64,000 bases of DNA from Pyropia yezoensis (lineage: Eukaryota; Rhodophyta; Bangiophyceae; Bangiales; Bangiaceae): contig CM020618.1 of the NCBI GenBank assembly GCA_009829735.1, forward strand, positions 17,717,346-17,781,345, read 5' to 3'. How positions within the stretch are numbered: position 1 is the stretch's first letter; each line of letters opens with the position of its first letter. The notes under the pieces are model-generated. The model saw only the letters and a list, made by a program, of their open reading frames with translations, made no database searches and had not been told where the DNA came from. Of this stretch, positions 51,810-63,166 are shown one piece after another. Both the position numbers and the translations under genes were made by a program.

Positions 51810-53720
51810 CAGGCTTCGCGCAGCAGTGATGGTGCGGAGCACCAAACGCGGCCAGGCAGTAGTGAAGGGGCGACCAGGGGAGCCGGCTCATAGCCTCGTC
51901 TCCTCCTCGTCTACAAAGCACCCTTGCCGTCCGCCGAGGCGAGCCGCCGAAGAGAACCTGAAAGGACATCGACGGCAGGCGTGCACCTCGTCCAGTCGCC
52001 GCCTTTTGCTTCTATACCTGCCCCCTGCCAACGTTCCCGTTGTGACAAAGAGAACGCATCTCGATGTAAGCTCACGAAGAATCGTAGAATTTGACGTTGA
52101 AGCAAGAATAGCCTCTCTTCCTACTTGGACAATCCGAAGACGTATCCGAACGCCTCCTTTTTGGCGCTCTGTGCACCTCCCGCAGAGGCCACTGTGGCAA
52201 GAGCACGACACACGTGTTAGAACAGGCAGCGTCTTTCATATTGACAATCGGGTGTACTCGACGAAAAATCGGTACTCAAAGGGACCACGCCTTCCAGTCC
52301 ACATCTCTGCTGGTGGGAGCTCGAGAGGAGCAGGCAGCAATACGCTTTTGGTTCCAAGTGCCTCGTCGTCCTCCATGGAGGTGCGCCGGGGGGTGTACCC
52401 CGCGGCTGAGCGGCTGGGTGCGACCAGTCGCGCGTGCCGTGCTTCGTTCAGTAGCACACGCTTGACGCTTGGGGAGGTGTCATCCGCCCTCTTGTTAACA
52501 TCGCTTACACGCATCGCAGTGGCCCGCCGTCGCGGTTGGTCTGGCTATCTAGCAGCAGGCGACGGGGGGGTTTGGTGGTGGGGGAGAAAAACGGGGGTGA
52601 GCCCCGACCCCTCGCGCAGTGGGGATCGGTGCAGCGTCTCTCGCCACGACCCGCCACGCGCTGCTGCTTTGCTGCTGCCAAGCGCCCGCCCTGCAGGGCG
52701 CTGCGTGGATGAGAGAGGGCCGTGACCGCGGCGGCCTCGGCCGCGGCCGTAGGGCCCGCCGACGGTGCGGCACCCGCCGCGTGCCACCGTCGCCCATCTG
52801 TTGAGGCCAAAAATGGCGCGCAGTGAGTGGAGGTGGCTGGGGATGGCCCTGGGGGGGGGGGGGGGGGGGGGGGGGGACGGCCCCACGGCCGCCGGGTGCA
52901 GAGTGGGGAGGTGTGCGCAGCGGCTGCGCCGCGCCGGCACCGCCCCGGATCCCAGTCATGGGCCGCAGGCCCGGCCTCCCGGCCAGGGCACAAGAAGGCG
53001 GGGGCCTTCCTGACGCAACCCTACACCCCCCCCCCTCGTTTGGACTGGTCACCGGCGGGTGGGCGGGGTGGCCGCGGGGCCCCCTCTTCCGGCAGCTTCT
53101 CCGCCACCCCCCCCCCACTGCACACTCCCTCATCTGCCTGCACTCTCCCCCGTCCCCACTCCCCGGCGGGGGGTCAGCGTGACAGTCTGCAGATTGCGGC
53201 ACGCCCCCACCGCGGGCGTTTGCCACCGGCCCGCCTCCGCGGCCGATGCAATGCCGTCGGTGGTGGCGGACCCCGCAGTGCAGGGGCGGGTACCGCCACT
53301 GGCACGCCCGGTGGGGTGGGGCTGCGGCGGGGCCCCGATCCGCCGCCGTCGCTGTGCTTGCCAGTGTGGGCGGCGGCGGCGGCGGCGGTGGGGGACTGTC
53401 GTCGGGGGGGGTTCCTAGGGGGGGGGGGGAGTGTCGCCGGGTGTCGGACGGGTACGACCCGCCGCCACGGCCTGGCAAAACGGGGCGGCCGCCACTATGC
53501 CAGATGGCAGTCGCGCCGCCGCCGTGGCAGCGGGGGGGTGGGCGCCCGCCGGGGTGACGGCCCCCATGCACCCGATTTGGTAGGCGGGCGGGAGGGGGCG
53601 TGCGGGAAGGGCCACCGGCGCGGGGCGGTTTGCCACAGTGCCGCCACGCACGTGCAGCCACCGGTGCACTGACCATCCGCCCGCCCTCCCTGGTACCGAC
53701 TCGCTGCCGCGTCGGCTCCC
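51810..53720. other. no gene seen
   Basis: Spacer including a G run of more than 25 (about 52850-52876). GC-rich frames are open in several phases between 52.5 and 53.7 kb on both strands without domain content. A 92-codon minus frame (52236-52514) has mixed residues but no recognisable motif. Confidence 0.4.
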
Positions 53721-53721
53721 C

Positions 53722-53729
53722 CTTATAAG
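53722..53729 (+). promoter_or_regulatory. TATA-like element upstream of the second Cys/Trp-rich gene
   Basis: CTTATAAG about 215 bp before ATG 53938, parallel to the TATA-like site before the paralogue. Confidence 0.4.
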
Positions 53730-53937
53730 CCTCGGCGCGTCTGCGCCGGTCGTGGGGGTGCGGTATCGCGTGACAGAGACTTCGCCGCTCTCTTGCTGTC
53801 CCTCTGCGTCAACCCTAGACCCCACACACTGCCGCTGTCGCAGTGCACCCGCTTCCCGGTGCCTCATCTCCTCGTTGAACCCCCACACCCCCTACCCCCC
53901 CGGGCTCGCCCCCCCCCCCCACCCCCTTCCTTTCACC

Positions 53938-54645
53938 ATGAAGTCGTTCCGGGCCGTTAGCCTGGCGGCGGCGGTGGCAGTAGCGGCGCTCGCTGCGGTG
54001 GCCGCCCCCGCCGCCACGGCGGCGTCCTCTGTCTCCCCCGTGCCGACGCCCAAGACGATGAAGATTACCAAGAAGAGCGGCGAGGAGTGCATCAGCACGT
54101 GGTACGTGACGGGTAAGGCCAGGGGCGGCGGGTGGGAGTGGAAGGACGAGACAAAGTGCTGCCCCCCGCGGATGGCAACCAAGACCATGACCACCTACGT
54201 GGACGGCAAGAAGTGCCTGTCCACCTGGACGGTCTGTGACCGGGAGCTCAACGCGGCGGGCAACTGCGTGTGGAAGTGGTGCGACAAGACCGACTGCGCG
54301 ACGCCGGTTTGCCCGCCAAAGCCCGCCGAAATGAAGAAGCGGTACACCAAGAAGGACGGCCGCCGCTGCGTGTCGCGGTGGTTTGCGTGTGGCACGCAGA
54401 TTAAGGGGGGCGTGTGCACCTACAAGGGGTGCGACGTGGTGACGTGCAAGGCGGCGTGCGTCAAGCCGGCGCCCAAGACCATGACCACCCGCACGCCGAC
54501 AAAGGTGTGCGTGTCCCACTGGTGGGCCGCCAAGCTCAACGTCGACCAGTCCACCGACGGCCAGGACTGCAACTGGGTGTGGGCGGACAAGGAGGAGTGC
54601 ACGTGCAAGCCGGCGGACAAGTCGCCAGTGTGGAAGAAGTGCTGA
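53938..54645 (+). CDS. secreted Cys/Trp-rich four-module protein (paralogue 2)
   Basis: 235 residues with no intron. Signal peptide MKSFRAVSLAAAVAVAALAA, an Ala-rich cleavage region, then four modules matching those of the gene at 45851-46549 one for one: GEECISTWYVTG; KKCLSTWTVCD with WKWCDKTDC; RRCVSRWFACG with YKGCDVVTC; KVCVSHWWAAK, ending VWKKC. Cys and Trp positions are conserved between the paralogues, while linkers and charged residues vary. Module 4 replaces the first inter-Cys Trp pattern with SHWW and lacks the Cys after it, as in paralogue 1. Extracellular location is inferred from the signal peptide and even Cys spacing. Function unknown. Confidence 0.88.
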   Translation: MKSFRAVSLAAAVAVAALAAVAAPAATAASSVSPVPTPKTMKITKKSGEECISTWYVTGKARGGGWEWKDETKCCPPRMATKTMTTYVDGKKCLSTWTVCDRELNAAGNCVWKWCDKTDCATPVCPPKPAEMKKRYTKKDGRRCVSRWFACGTQIKGGVCTYKGCDVVTCKAACVKPAPKTMTTRTPTKVCVSHWWAAKLNVDQSTDGQDCNWVWADKEECTCKPADKSPVWKKC

Positions 54646-55357
54646 CCGCCGCGCCGCGTGGGGGAGAGGTAGGGGGGGGGAGGGGGCTGGGGGGGGGGGG
54701 GGGGGGAGGGAAGAAGGCGGTGCGCACGCACCGTTGCAGGTGCGGGGCGGACAACCAATTCGTCGTCTGCATAGACGCATCGTCCAAGCAGAACGAGGGA
54801 AAGGGTGGGCGGGCTGAGACGCCCATCGACGGGAACTGCCGCGCCGCGGCGTCCCGACGTGTGAATACTAAGAAAACAACAACAAAGTCAGGTCATGTCT
54901 ATCGTTTGCCTTGCAGGGAGGACACCACCCTCAGTGGGTGGAGAACGGAGGGGGGGAAGATGGGGGGCGGAGTGGCGCGCGGGGGAGAACGGGTACTCGC
55001 TGCTCCACCCGCCGTCCCCCCTCCTGTCGTTTCCACCCAAAACGCACGGCCCGCCCAAAAAAAAAAAAAAAGGTGCCGACCGCGGGTCCTTGTCATGGGC
55101 GGGCCCCGCGGGCAGCGGCACGAGTGCGAGGCACGACCCGTTTTTTGATGGCCGCGCTGCTCGGCAGGGGAACTCCGGCTGCCTGTTTGGACGCGCGCTC
55201 GCCCAGACAAGCCTGCGCCCTCATCCCCGTCGCGGGGGGGGGGATTCCCGTCGCGCCGGCCAGGGGGGGGGGGGGGGGGCGCGCGCACTCCAAAGTGACA
55301 ATCCCCTGCCCAGCCCTCCCCCCTCCCCCGCGCGGGGCAGCGCGCCACGTGCCGCCC
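54646..55357. other. convergent intergenic region, no gene seen
   Basis: 3' flanks of the Cys/Trp-rich gene and of TTC27. Contains G runs and an A run of 14 near 55058. Confidence 0.45.
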
Positions 55358-58300
55358 TCACCCCCCGACGACATGGCGTGATGGTCGCGCACATAGACAG
55401 GAGCCCGAAAAAGAACGCGCACAAGCCCGTCGGGAGGGAGCCCGCCGGGAGAGAGCCACGGCGACTGCGCGGACGACCCGCCTCTGCACCCCCCACCTGC
55501 CCCCTCCGCCCTCCGCCCCCCCCCCCCCCCCGGCGGCACCACGCTCCGCGGCGGTGGGGTCCCCCCCCGCCCCCCCCCCAAACCGGCGGCGCGCGTCGGC
55601 GGGGAGGTCCGCAAGGACCAGCGCGCGGGCGTCAGAGAGCTCTGCCCACGCGGCGGCGCCCGCCCCCTCCGCCCCCTCCCCCTCGGTGCCGGCGGCGCCC
55701 CCCCCCCACCGCTCCGCCGTCTGTGCGAGCATGCTCGTCAACTGCCCCGCCGCGGCGGCCAGCCCTCCCACCTCCCCGTGCACCACCGCCGCCGCCGCCC
55801 ACCGCAGCGCGTACGCGGCGGCGCGGCGCCACGCGGCGGGGTCGCGCGGCCAGGTGGGCTCGGTGGCGAGCGTCGCGACGAGCGCCTTGCGGCGGGCCTC
55901 CAGGGCGGCCGCCGCGCTGCCGCCGGGGGTGCCCTCGTGGAGCGCCGCCAGCGCGTCCCACACCCCCGACGCCGATGATACCAGGCCGGTGGCGGTGCGG
56001 AGGGTGCGGAGGAGGCGCTCGCACAGGCGCGCCACCGCCGCCGACGCGTCGGTGCGGCCGCGGCTGCCGCCGTCGGGCCGCGGCGGGCCGCCGCGGGGGT
56101 CGGCCGCCGCGGCCGCCGCGCGGGCCACCACCTGGTCCGCCGCGGCGCGCAGGGCAGCGCCGCGCACCCCCTCCGCGCCAGACAGGTCCATGAGCGCGTC
56201 GAGCGCGCCAATGAGCGCCTCGGTCGCGCCCGTCCGCACCGCAAGGGTGACCACATTGTCCCACACCTCGGGCGCGTCGCGGAGGCGCTTGGCCGCCTCC
56301 CGCATCGCCGACAGGGCGGCAGCGTCGCGGCTGCCGCCGCCGCCCGGACCGGCCTCGGGCCCACACTCGACGAGCGCACGGCCCAGGTTGTTCCACGCCT
56401 GCCCATTCTCGGGCTGCTGCTGCACGACGCGCGTAAAGGCGCGGGCGGCGGCCAGCGGGCCGTCCCCGCCGGGGCTCAGATGGGCCACGCCCAACGAGAA
56501 CCAGCCATCGGGGGAGAGGGCGTTGACGCGCAGTGCCGCCTCCCAGTGGCGCGCCGCGTCGCCATGGCGCCGGTCCGTCGTGGCGATCGCCGCGAGCGCC
56601 CGCTGCGCGCGCGCGCAGCGGCCGGCACTCTCCCGCCAGGCGAGCTCATAGCACAGCGGCGACCGCGTGACGTCCCCGAGGACGCAGAGGAGGCGCGGGC
56701 GGGCGGCGGCGGCCCGCGGGTCGGTGCCGTCGGCGGTCGCCAGACGGGTGCGGATGAGGCCCTCGGCGACGCCCGGCTCACCGAGGAGGGTGTGGCAGTC
56801 GATGAGCTCGTCCACAAAGTCGAGCGCCTCGAGGATGGCCATCGCGGAGCGGACCATGCCCAGGCGGCCCAGCACCTGCGCGTGTGCCAGCCGAACCGCC
56901 CACGCCATGGGGAGGCCCGAAGCCCACGCCAGCCGCCGCCGCTCGGCCGCGGCGGCGGAGCGTGCGGCGGGGGGGGCGGCGGCCATCGGGTCGGCCACAA
57001 AGTCCGCCACCGCCTCCGTCTGCGCGAGCACCCGCTCTTGGAAGCGGCCCCGCGCGGCCTCCCCGTCGGACCGCACCAGCAGCGCGTGCGCGAGGACCAT
57101 GGAGCTCGCTTCCCCGCCGGCCGACGCGGCTTCCGCCGCCACCCGTGCAGCGTACGCGGCGCGCTCCCCGACGGCCATGGTGTCGGTGCCGACGGCGGCG
57201 CCGGCCGCAGCCACACCCGCGGCAAGGACTACCGCCTGCTCAACGGGGGAGAGGGCGCCACCCGCCACCCAGGCGGGCAGAGCGGCCGGTCGGGGCGCCC
57301 CGTCGACGGCACTGCCCGCCCCGGCTGCCGCGGCAGCAGCGTTTCCGGCTGCCGCGGCAGCAGCGTTTTCGGCCGCCGCCTCGGCAGCCTCTAGGGACGC
57401 CACCGCGTCAGCATCGGGCGGGTCGTCTTCGGCGCCGCCGCCCAGGCGAGCATAGCCGAGGAGGTCGGTGTCGTCGAGGGGCACGTCCGCGGGGAGCGGC
57501 CAGTCCCCATCCGGGGGCGGTGTGGTGGGTGGCGCCGCCGCGGCGGCCCCGTCGGCGGGCTCACCCAACGCCATCGGCGCGGCGACCCCGGCGGGGTCCC
57601 GCCGCAGCACCACGGCGGTCAGCTGCGCCAGCGGCCGCACCTGGTACTTGGTCCGCACGCCGAGCGCGCCGGACAGGCGTACCCGAACACCCAGGGCGTC
57701 GGCGGCCGCCACGGCAGCATCGGCCGCCGCATCTGCGTCGTACACGTGCCGCGCCGTGTGGGCGGCTTCGACCCACACGACGGCCAGAACTTCTGGGGCG
57801 GCCGACGAAAGCCACGCGACGGTCGACACGGGGGGGGCGCCCCCCCCACTACCGCTGCCGCCGCCGCCGTCGCCGTCACCCACGGAGGAGGGCGAGCCGC
57901 TGTCGTCGTCGTCGTCGCTACTGGCGCCGTCGTCGAAAAAGGTCACGTCCGGCAGCAGCGCGTCGTCCTCCTCGTCACCGTGGTCGACGCCGCTGCCGTT
58001 GCCGTCTGGCTGCTCACGCGGCGCTTCCCCGTACACTCCCCCCTCGCCCGCATCCGCCAGCAACCCCGCCCTGCTCGGCCGCAGGACGGCCCCCACCCCC
58101 AGCACGCTCTCCATCCCGGCCACCGCCGCCCTCAGCAGCGATGGGGCTGGACCACGGAGGAGAGCCGCCTGCATCCCTGCCGCGCGGGCGGCCCAGAGGG
58201 GGGCCAAAGGGAAGGGAAACCCCAGCGGCGGGGGCGAAGGGGCGCCACAACGGACGGCGGCGGTCGTCCTGACGCCGACGCCGCCGCTGACGTCGAGCAG

Positions 58301-58954
58301 ACAAGCCAGAGCAGTGCGGGCAACAGAGAGGGCGCCGGGGCGCACGACGCCGCGCACCACGTCCTCTCCATCGGCAGAGAGGTCCACCCACCCCCCCCTA
58401 CCCGACGAGCCGCGGCCGCCCGCCCCGGCCGCCGCCAGCGGCGGCGACCCCGCCGCCGCCGCCGCTGCCACCACCGCCGCCACCGCCGCGTCGGCCGCGG
58501 CGGCCAGCTGCACGTCGTCAGGGACAGCCGGCGACAGCGGCGGGCCCGTCCAGTTGTCGCGCACAAACGTGGCGAGGAGCGCCAGCGCGCCGACATAGGC
58601 AGGCAGCTGGGCAGTCCAAAACGCGGTGGCGGCCGCGTCCGCGTCGGCCGTCCCGCCCCGCTCGGTGGTGGTGGTGGTGGCCGCGACGGTGGCGGCGGCG
58701 GTGGCGGCCAGGGCGGCCACGACGGGCGGGTGGGAGAGCGCCGGGAGGGGGTCCCCCGCGGCCAGCGCCGCGGCCGCCGCCAGCAACGCCCGGTCCGCGG
58801 GGGCGGCGGCGGCGGCGGCGGCGACGGCCACGTCGTCGTCGTCGATGAGGAGGCCGCCCGCCGCGTCGGCGGGCGGGGAGGAGACGGCGGCAAGGAGGAG
58901 GTCCAGCCGCTGGCCGAGGCGGGCCACCGCCGCTGCGCCAGCGTCGGTCGCCAT
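55358..58954 (-). CDS. TTC27: TTC27 (Emw1-like) tetratricopeptide-repeat protein
   Basis: About 1,198 residues from ATG 58954 (MATDAGAAAVARLGQRLDLL), intronless. The C-terminal half carries the TTC27 core: RPRLLCVLGDVTRSPLCYEL (family LLGDV...CY), WRESAGRCARAQRALAAIA, WEAALRVNALSPDGWFSLGV (family WFSLG.A), and FTRVVQQQPENGQAWNNLGR (family EAWNNL), forming consecutive TPRs around residues 760-870. The N-terminal half is expanded by Ala/Gly/Asp-rich inserts, which explains the size relative to the animal protein of about 840 residues. TTC27 homologues are essential scaffold proteins linked to cell-wall integrity in yeast and to assembly of large protein complexes. The last ~60 residues are Gly/Arg-rich and may include sequence past the true end or an unrecognised intron. 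Divergent to NHP2, 839 bp apart. Confidence 0.88.
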   Translation of the reverse strand: MATDAGAAAVARLGQRLDLLLAAVSSPPADAAGGLLIDDDDVAVAAAAAAAPADRALLAAAAALAAGDPLPALSHPPVVAALAATAAATVAATTTTTERGGTADADAAATAFWTAQLPAYVGALALLATFVRDNWTGPPLSPAVPDDVQLAAAADAAVAAVVAAAAAAGSPPLAAAGAGGRGSSGRGGWVDLSADGEDVVRGVVRPGALSVARTALACLLDVSGGVGVRTTAAVRCGAPSPPPLGFPFPLAPLWAARAAGMQAALLRGPAPSLLRAAVAGMESVLGVGAVLRPSRAGLLADAGEGGVYGEAPREQPDGNGSGVDHGDEEDDALLPDVTFFDDGASSDDDDDSGSPSSVGDGDGGGGSGSGGGAPPVSTVAWLSSAAPEVLAVVWVEAAHTARHVYDADAAADAAVAAADALGVRVRLSGALGVRTKYQVRPLAQLTAVVLRRDPAGVAAPMALGEPADGAAAAAPPTTPPPDGDWPLPADVPLDDTDLLGYARLGGGAEDDPPDADAVASLEAAEAAAENAAAAAAGNAAAAAAGAGSAVDGAPRPAALPAWVAGGALSPVEQAVVLAAGVAAAGAAVGTDTMAVGERAAYAARVAAEAASAGGEASSMVLAHALLVRSDGEAARGRFQERVLAQTEAVADFVADPMAAAPPAARSAAAAERRRLAWASGLPMAWAVRLAHAQVLGRLGMVRSAMAILEALDFVDELIDCHTLLGEPGVAEGLIRTRLATADGTDPRAAAARPRLLCVLGDVTRSPLCYELAWRESAGRCARAQRALAAIATTDRRHGDAARHWEAALRVNALSPDGWFSLGVAHLSPGGDGPLAAARAFTRVVQQQPENGQAWNNLGRALVECGPEAGPGGGGSRDAAALSAMREAAKRLRDAPEVWDNVVTLAVRTGATEALIGALDALMDLSGAEGVRGAALRAAADQVVARAAAAAADPRGGPPRPDGGSRGRTDASAAVARLCERLLRTLRTATGLVSSASGVWDALAALHEGTPGGSAAAALEARRKALVATLATEPTWPRDPAAWRRAAAYALRWAAAAVVHGEVGGLAAAAGQLTSMLAQTAERWGGGAAGTEGEGAEGAGAAAWAELSDARALVLADLPADARRRFGGGAGGDPTAAERGAAGGGGGAEGGGGRWGVQRRVVRAVAVALSRRAPSRRACARSFSGSCLCARPSRHVVGG

Positions 58955-59793
58955 GAGGGGGGCGGAAACGGGGGGCGGGGTAAAGAGGTGAGGGGGAGGG
59001 GGGCGTGGGGCAGCGGCGGCGGTGGGCGACGCCGAGAAGGGCACGGAGGGGCGCGGGGGTTGGGGGACGCGGCCGCCCAGGGGTGGGCCGCCCACCAGCA
59101 GGAACAGGGGGAGCAGTCACTCGCGCCGGCGACGGGGGGGCGCAGAGGGGGAGCTGGGGACAGGGGGACGGCGGGCGTGGCGGTCTCGCCGGGGGGGACG
59201 GCGGGTGCGGCGGTCTCGCCGGCGGGACGCCGGCGGTGGGCTGCCCTTGTGCCCGGCCGCCCTCCCACTGGCGCGGGGGGCGGGGTGTTGGGGAGCGCCG
59301 CCCGACGCGGGCCAGCGCCGTCAAGGCGCATCGCTGTGGCCTTGGACAGACCCCACCGTCTCGACAAAGGTTTACGATACGCTACGGCGACCCAACGGTC
59401 AACTTCCCGAACTGCGTAAAATACAGTTCGACAGGCACGCTGAACTGCGGGGGGCCCGTTGCTGGGGGATAGGGGGGGGGGCTCCTTTCGAAGCGGCGAC
59501 GCTCGCCGCCGCTTGATCCGACTCGGCTCGTGCAACCCCGGCCACGACAGAGCCCCTTCGCCGCGGAGCCTGTGCCCCCCCGCGCCTCTATCCCAGCCGG
59601 GAAGCGCGCGTGCGGAGTTCTCTGGCCCCACTTCGGCCCTCCCCCCTGCTCCGCCCCTCTTTTGTGTTTTTTTAATCTTCTCTTGTGTTTTGGCGACTCT
59701 ATCAGAGCAGCAAACCCTGCTCGTTTGGTCAGGTCCCCCACCCCCTCCCCCCCTCCCGCACGGGGTGCTTGGCGTCACCGAGCCCCCCCCGCC
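58955..59793. other. divergent intergenic region between TTC27 and NHP2
   Basis: Probably contains both promoters. GC-rich near TTC27, more mixed near 59360-59450. No clear TATA. The open frames here are shadows of low-complexity DNA. Confidence 0.45.
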
Positions 59794-61112
59794 ATGGGCG
59801 AGAAGCGCCGCAAGGCCGACGCGGCCGACGGCGGCTCATCGTCCAAGAAGAAGAAGCACCGTTCGGCCGACACACCGGCAGCGGCCACCCCAGACGCGGC
59901 CAAGGTGGCCGCCAAGGAGGCGGCGGCGCCTGCGGCGGTTGCGGATGTTCCTGTGGTGCCTGTCTTGTCGCCGATTGCCAGCCGTACGTTTTTTTTGTTG
60001 TTGTTGCAGGGGGGGGCGTGGGGAGGGGGGGGGATTGGAGGGGAGTGGGGGGTGTCCGTCTTTCCGGCGTGGGCGCGCCAGGAGTGGAGCGGTGTTAGAC
60101 GTGCATGGGCAACGTTGGCCGGGTGCGGTGGGCGTTTTCATGCCCCCTTCTGTCTAGGGTTGGTCGCGCTGCGAGGGATGTTGCGCCGTGTGTTGCCCCG
60201 GATGGCTGTGCCATCCTGGGTCAGCGTCTCTTGTGCAGCGCTCGTGTGGTGTGGGCTGTCGTCGCCTGAGGCCACTCAGCTGGCTCGTTGCGACCCTGCT
60301 GGTACTTCAGCCCCCTGTGCGGAGTTGTGTGGAGGGAGCCCTCGCGGGCATGGGAGCTGACCAGCCTGAGCAATTTATTGCCCCTTTCTGGCCCTTTCCC
60401 TCCCTCTCCCTCCCCATGTGGTTTGTTTGCTTTTCTGCTTGGATGGATGCCTGTTGTTGGTGGCCACAGCCTTGGCGGGCAAGAAGCTGACCAAGCGCCT
60501 GTACAAGCTTGTTGCCGCGTCTGCCAAGGGCCGCACCCTCCGCAGGGGAATTAAGGAAGTGGTCAAGGCAGTCCGAAAGAACCAAAAGGGGTACGTCCGT
60601 CAACGCCTTAGTGCAGGGGGGGTGGGGAGGCGTAGGGAGGCGTTGCATCGTCACACAGCAGCCTGTGTCTTGCTCTCCTACCACCCGTCCGCTCTAGTGG
60701 CTGGAGAGTGCTTTTTTGTGCGACGAGGCGTGAGTCTGACATGCCGCTCTCCCCCCCGGTTGAGGTTTTCCATTTGCCGGTGGTGTCTCGTGTTGCGGTT
60801 TTGCCTGTTGGGGGATGGGTGCTGCGTATGTCTCTGTGCCTCCCATTGCGCTGTAGCGTGTGCATCATTGCCGGTGACGTGGCGCCCCTGGACGTGATTT
60901 GTCACCTGCCGCTGCTGTGTGAGGACGCGGCGGTGCCGTACATTTTTACGCCCCGTAAGGAGGACCTGGGCGCCGCCAGCCGCACCAAGCGCCCCACCTC
61001 GGTTGTGCTGGTGACGGCGGGCAAGGACAAGGCGTTGGCTGAGGAGGTGAGGGAAGAGCTCAAAGCGTGCGCCGCTGAGGTGGCGGGCCTCCGTACGGCA
61101 GTGTCCACGTGA
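59794..61112 (+). CDS. NHP2: NHP2, H/ACA snoRNP protein (L7Ae family), three exons
   Basis: Exons 59794-59983, 60470-60590 and 60857-61112 (GT-AG introns of 486 and 266 bp, donors GTACGT) give 188 residues. The Lys-rich N-terminus (MGEKRRKADAADGG ... KKKKHRSAD) is typical of nucleolar proteins. The join across intron 1 reads IASPLAGKKLTKRLYKLVAA. Next come KGRTLRRGIKEVVKAVRK and, across intron 2, KGVCIIAGDVAPLDVICHLP then LLCEDAAVPYIFTPRKEDLG and TKRPTSVVLV. These are the L7Ae-fold RNA-binding core residues of NHP2. In the H/ACA particle it works with dyskerin/Cbf5, Nop10 and Gar1 in pseudouridylation of rRNA in the nucleolus. Exon phases agree at both junctions. Confidence 0.95.
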
Positions 61113-61760
61113 CCGTGAGCGCTTTCAGTTGGGCGGCACGGTGGTGGTGAGTGGTGCCCGTATGGTGGGCCTGTAGCTGGCCAGCGTGGGGTTCGAATGC
61201 GTGCGCTAAGATTGTGGCTCCCGCGGGCAGCACCCCATCAGATGCCGACTTGCGGCGTATGCTTTCTTCTCTCACGAACCTTCGGACGGTCTTGTGCCGC
61301 GCACACCTGGTCCATTTCCCTCGCGGTCTGCGTGCTCAGAACAATCCAGCGCTCTAACCGGCCGCGGCACGCGAGAACCGCAGTTCTGTTGAGGGCTGCC
61401 AGCGCACCCCTCTCAGCCGAAGTCGAGGCGCAGCTCACCACGGCCATGGCCAAGATAATGATGTTTTCCCTAGCCGTCGTGCCGCGACATGACAAGCCAA
61501 ACAGCGCGCTCACGCCGGACCAAACGACCCACCATGCTCGTCTTCCGTGTATGCATCGCCAATGTTGGAGTCTGCGCACAACGTCACCTGGCACAAGACA
61601 AAAAGCTCTCCCAACGTCCCATCAACACACGCCCAACCTCCACTCCACCGCCCTCGCCACCCACCTCGCTGCTACACAGCTCCTGCACCGCCCCACCCGC
61701 AGGGCCTACGACCCCCGGGCTGTAGCACCTGCCTTTGGAGTCGTCGCCCAGCCCGTACCT
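61113..61760. other. convergent intergenic region, no gene seen
   Basis: 3' flanks of NHP2 and UBC13. No supported gene or RNA. Confidence 0.5.
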
Positions 61761-63166
61761 TCACGCTGACGGCGTGTCGCTAGCATACAGCCGCGTCCAC
61801 TCCCGCGCCTTTGCTAATGCCGCCTCCTCGTCTCGCTTCCACAGGTCCGCCGCCTCATTGTTCAGCGGGTCCTCGGGGTTAGGCGCTGCCAGCAGCGCCT
61901 GGATGGACAGCAGTACCGTGCGGATTTGCAGTGCGGGGCTCCACATCTTCTTGATCACGTCCAGGCAGATCCGCCCCAGGCGGTCAATGTTGGGGTGGTA
62001 CAGGCGCGTCAGGAACCGCACCTTGGGGGGAGCCATCGGGTAGTCATCGGGAAGGAACAGCTCCAGCCGGAAGGTGCCCCCTGCGCAACGCGGACAAGGA
62101 CAAGGGAGGGGAGAACGCGTGGGTTACAGCCACGGAGGAAAGCAAACGTTGGACATTAGCACCCACTTCCTGGCTACGCGCCGTGCCAACAAGGGCAGCA
62201 GCTGTTGTCATAATGCCTCCATACTGTCCACGCACACCAACAAAGCCAACCAAAAAGTGGGGGTGGCACTCGAAGGGGGTGGTACTTGGCCGCTGCCAGC
62301 CAGACACCGCCAGCATTAAACACAAACGAGAGAACTGCCGAGCTGGCCAACAGCTACATACCTGCATAGGGGGAGTCTTGCGGCCCCAAAATCACAACAG
62401 AGAAATACCGCGCGTTGTCATCGTGCGGCACCGCATTGATGCCAGGTACTGTGCCGGGTAGAGCCCAAGGACATAGCAGAAACGATACGACAGCCACATC
62501 ACGCCCACCCCACCCACACACGCAATGGAAAGGCATAGAACAGCCCACGTGGCCACAGCCACACATTCAATGCCAAGCACACACGATACATCTTTGTCAG
62601 CACCAGTCCAGCAGCGCCCCTTCCTCACCCTGGGACTGACAACCCAGAAAAACACGGCCACCCGCAGCTCAAGCCCTCCCCCCCCACAGACCCTTGTGTC
62701 AGCGGACATCAACCCACAAAGAGAAGCAGAGAAACGCGGAAAAGAAGCATACCTGGATCACTCAACAGCCGCTCCGTCTCCTGCGCCACCCCCAACGCCA
62801 AATAAGAAACCCCAAGCCATTCAATAAAGCAATGCACCCACACAACAGCGTCAGCGGGAGCCCAAACCGTCTGGAGATACCCACCAGCTGCCACCTCTCT
62901 CCACCTGTCTCTGCATCGTCTCCGCACTGGTGACACCCCCACACAGCCGCGCCGCGCCTCATGTTCCGCCACATGTCGCTCCCGCGTGCACAGGCAGTCC
63001 ACCTCCCATCCCATACAGCAGGGACCAGGCACCTTCTCCTCTCTCTTCCATTCCGGCGACTGTCTTGCTCCCTCAGAACATCCACCGGCCCTCCACTCCC
63101 GAGGCCCTCACCCCCACGCACCTTCAGAATACGCTTGGGCAGCGCTCCGCTCCCACCAAACGCCAT
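61761..63166 (-). CDS. UBC13: UBC13, ubiquitin-conjugating enzyme E2 N, four coding exons
   Basis: Exons (minus strand) 63166-63122, 62780-62753, 62448-62362 and 62080-61761 are joined by GT-AG introns. They give 159 residues with matching phases: [44 protein letters not shown], then [20 protein letters not shown] and [20 protein letters not shown]. The E2 HPN motif is at residues 82-84 and the catalytic Cys at residue 92 (five residues later than in animals because of the longer N-terminus). [20 protein letters not shown] and the C-terminal ARAWTRLY-like helix (AREWTRLYA) are Ubc13-specific. Ubc13 works with a UEV partner (Mms2) to build Lys63-linked ubiquitin chains in DNA-damage tolerance and signalling. 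Exon 1 and its upstream region are repeated inverted at the window end. Confidence 0.96.

Noticed and set aside
57746..59419. Long plus-strand frame opposite TTC27
   Set aside because: Shadow of the TTC27 coding strand in GC-rich codons. Gly/Arg-rich with no domain.
61160..61215. tRNA-like segment with GGTTCGAAT
   Set aside because: The bases around the TTCGAAT loop cannot form the five-pair T stem and no matching acceptor stem is present.
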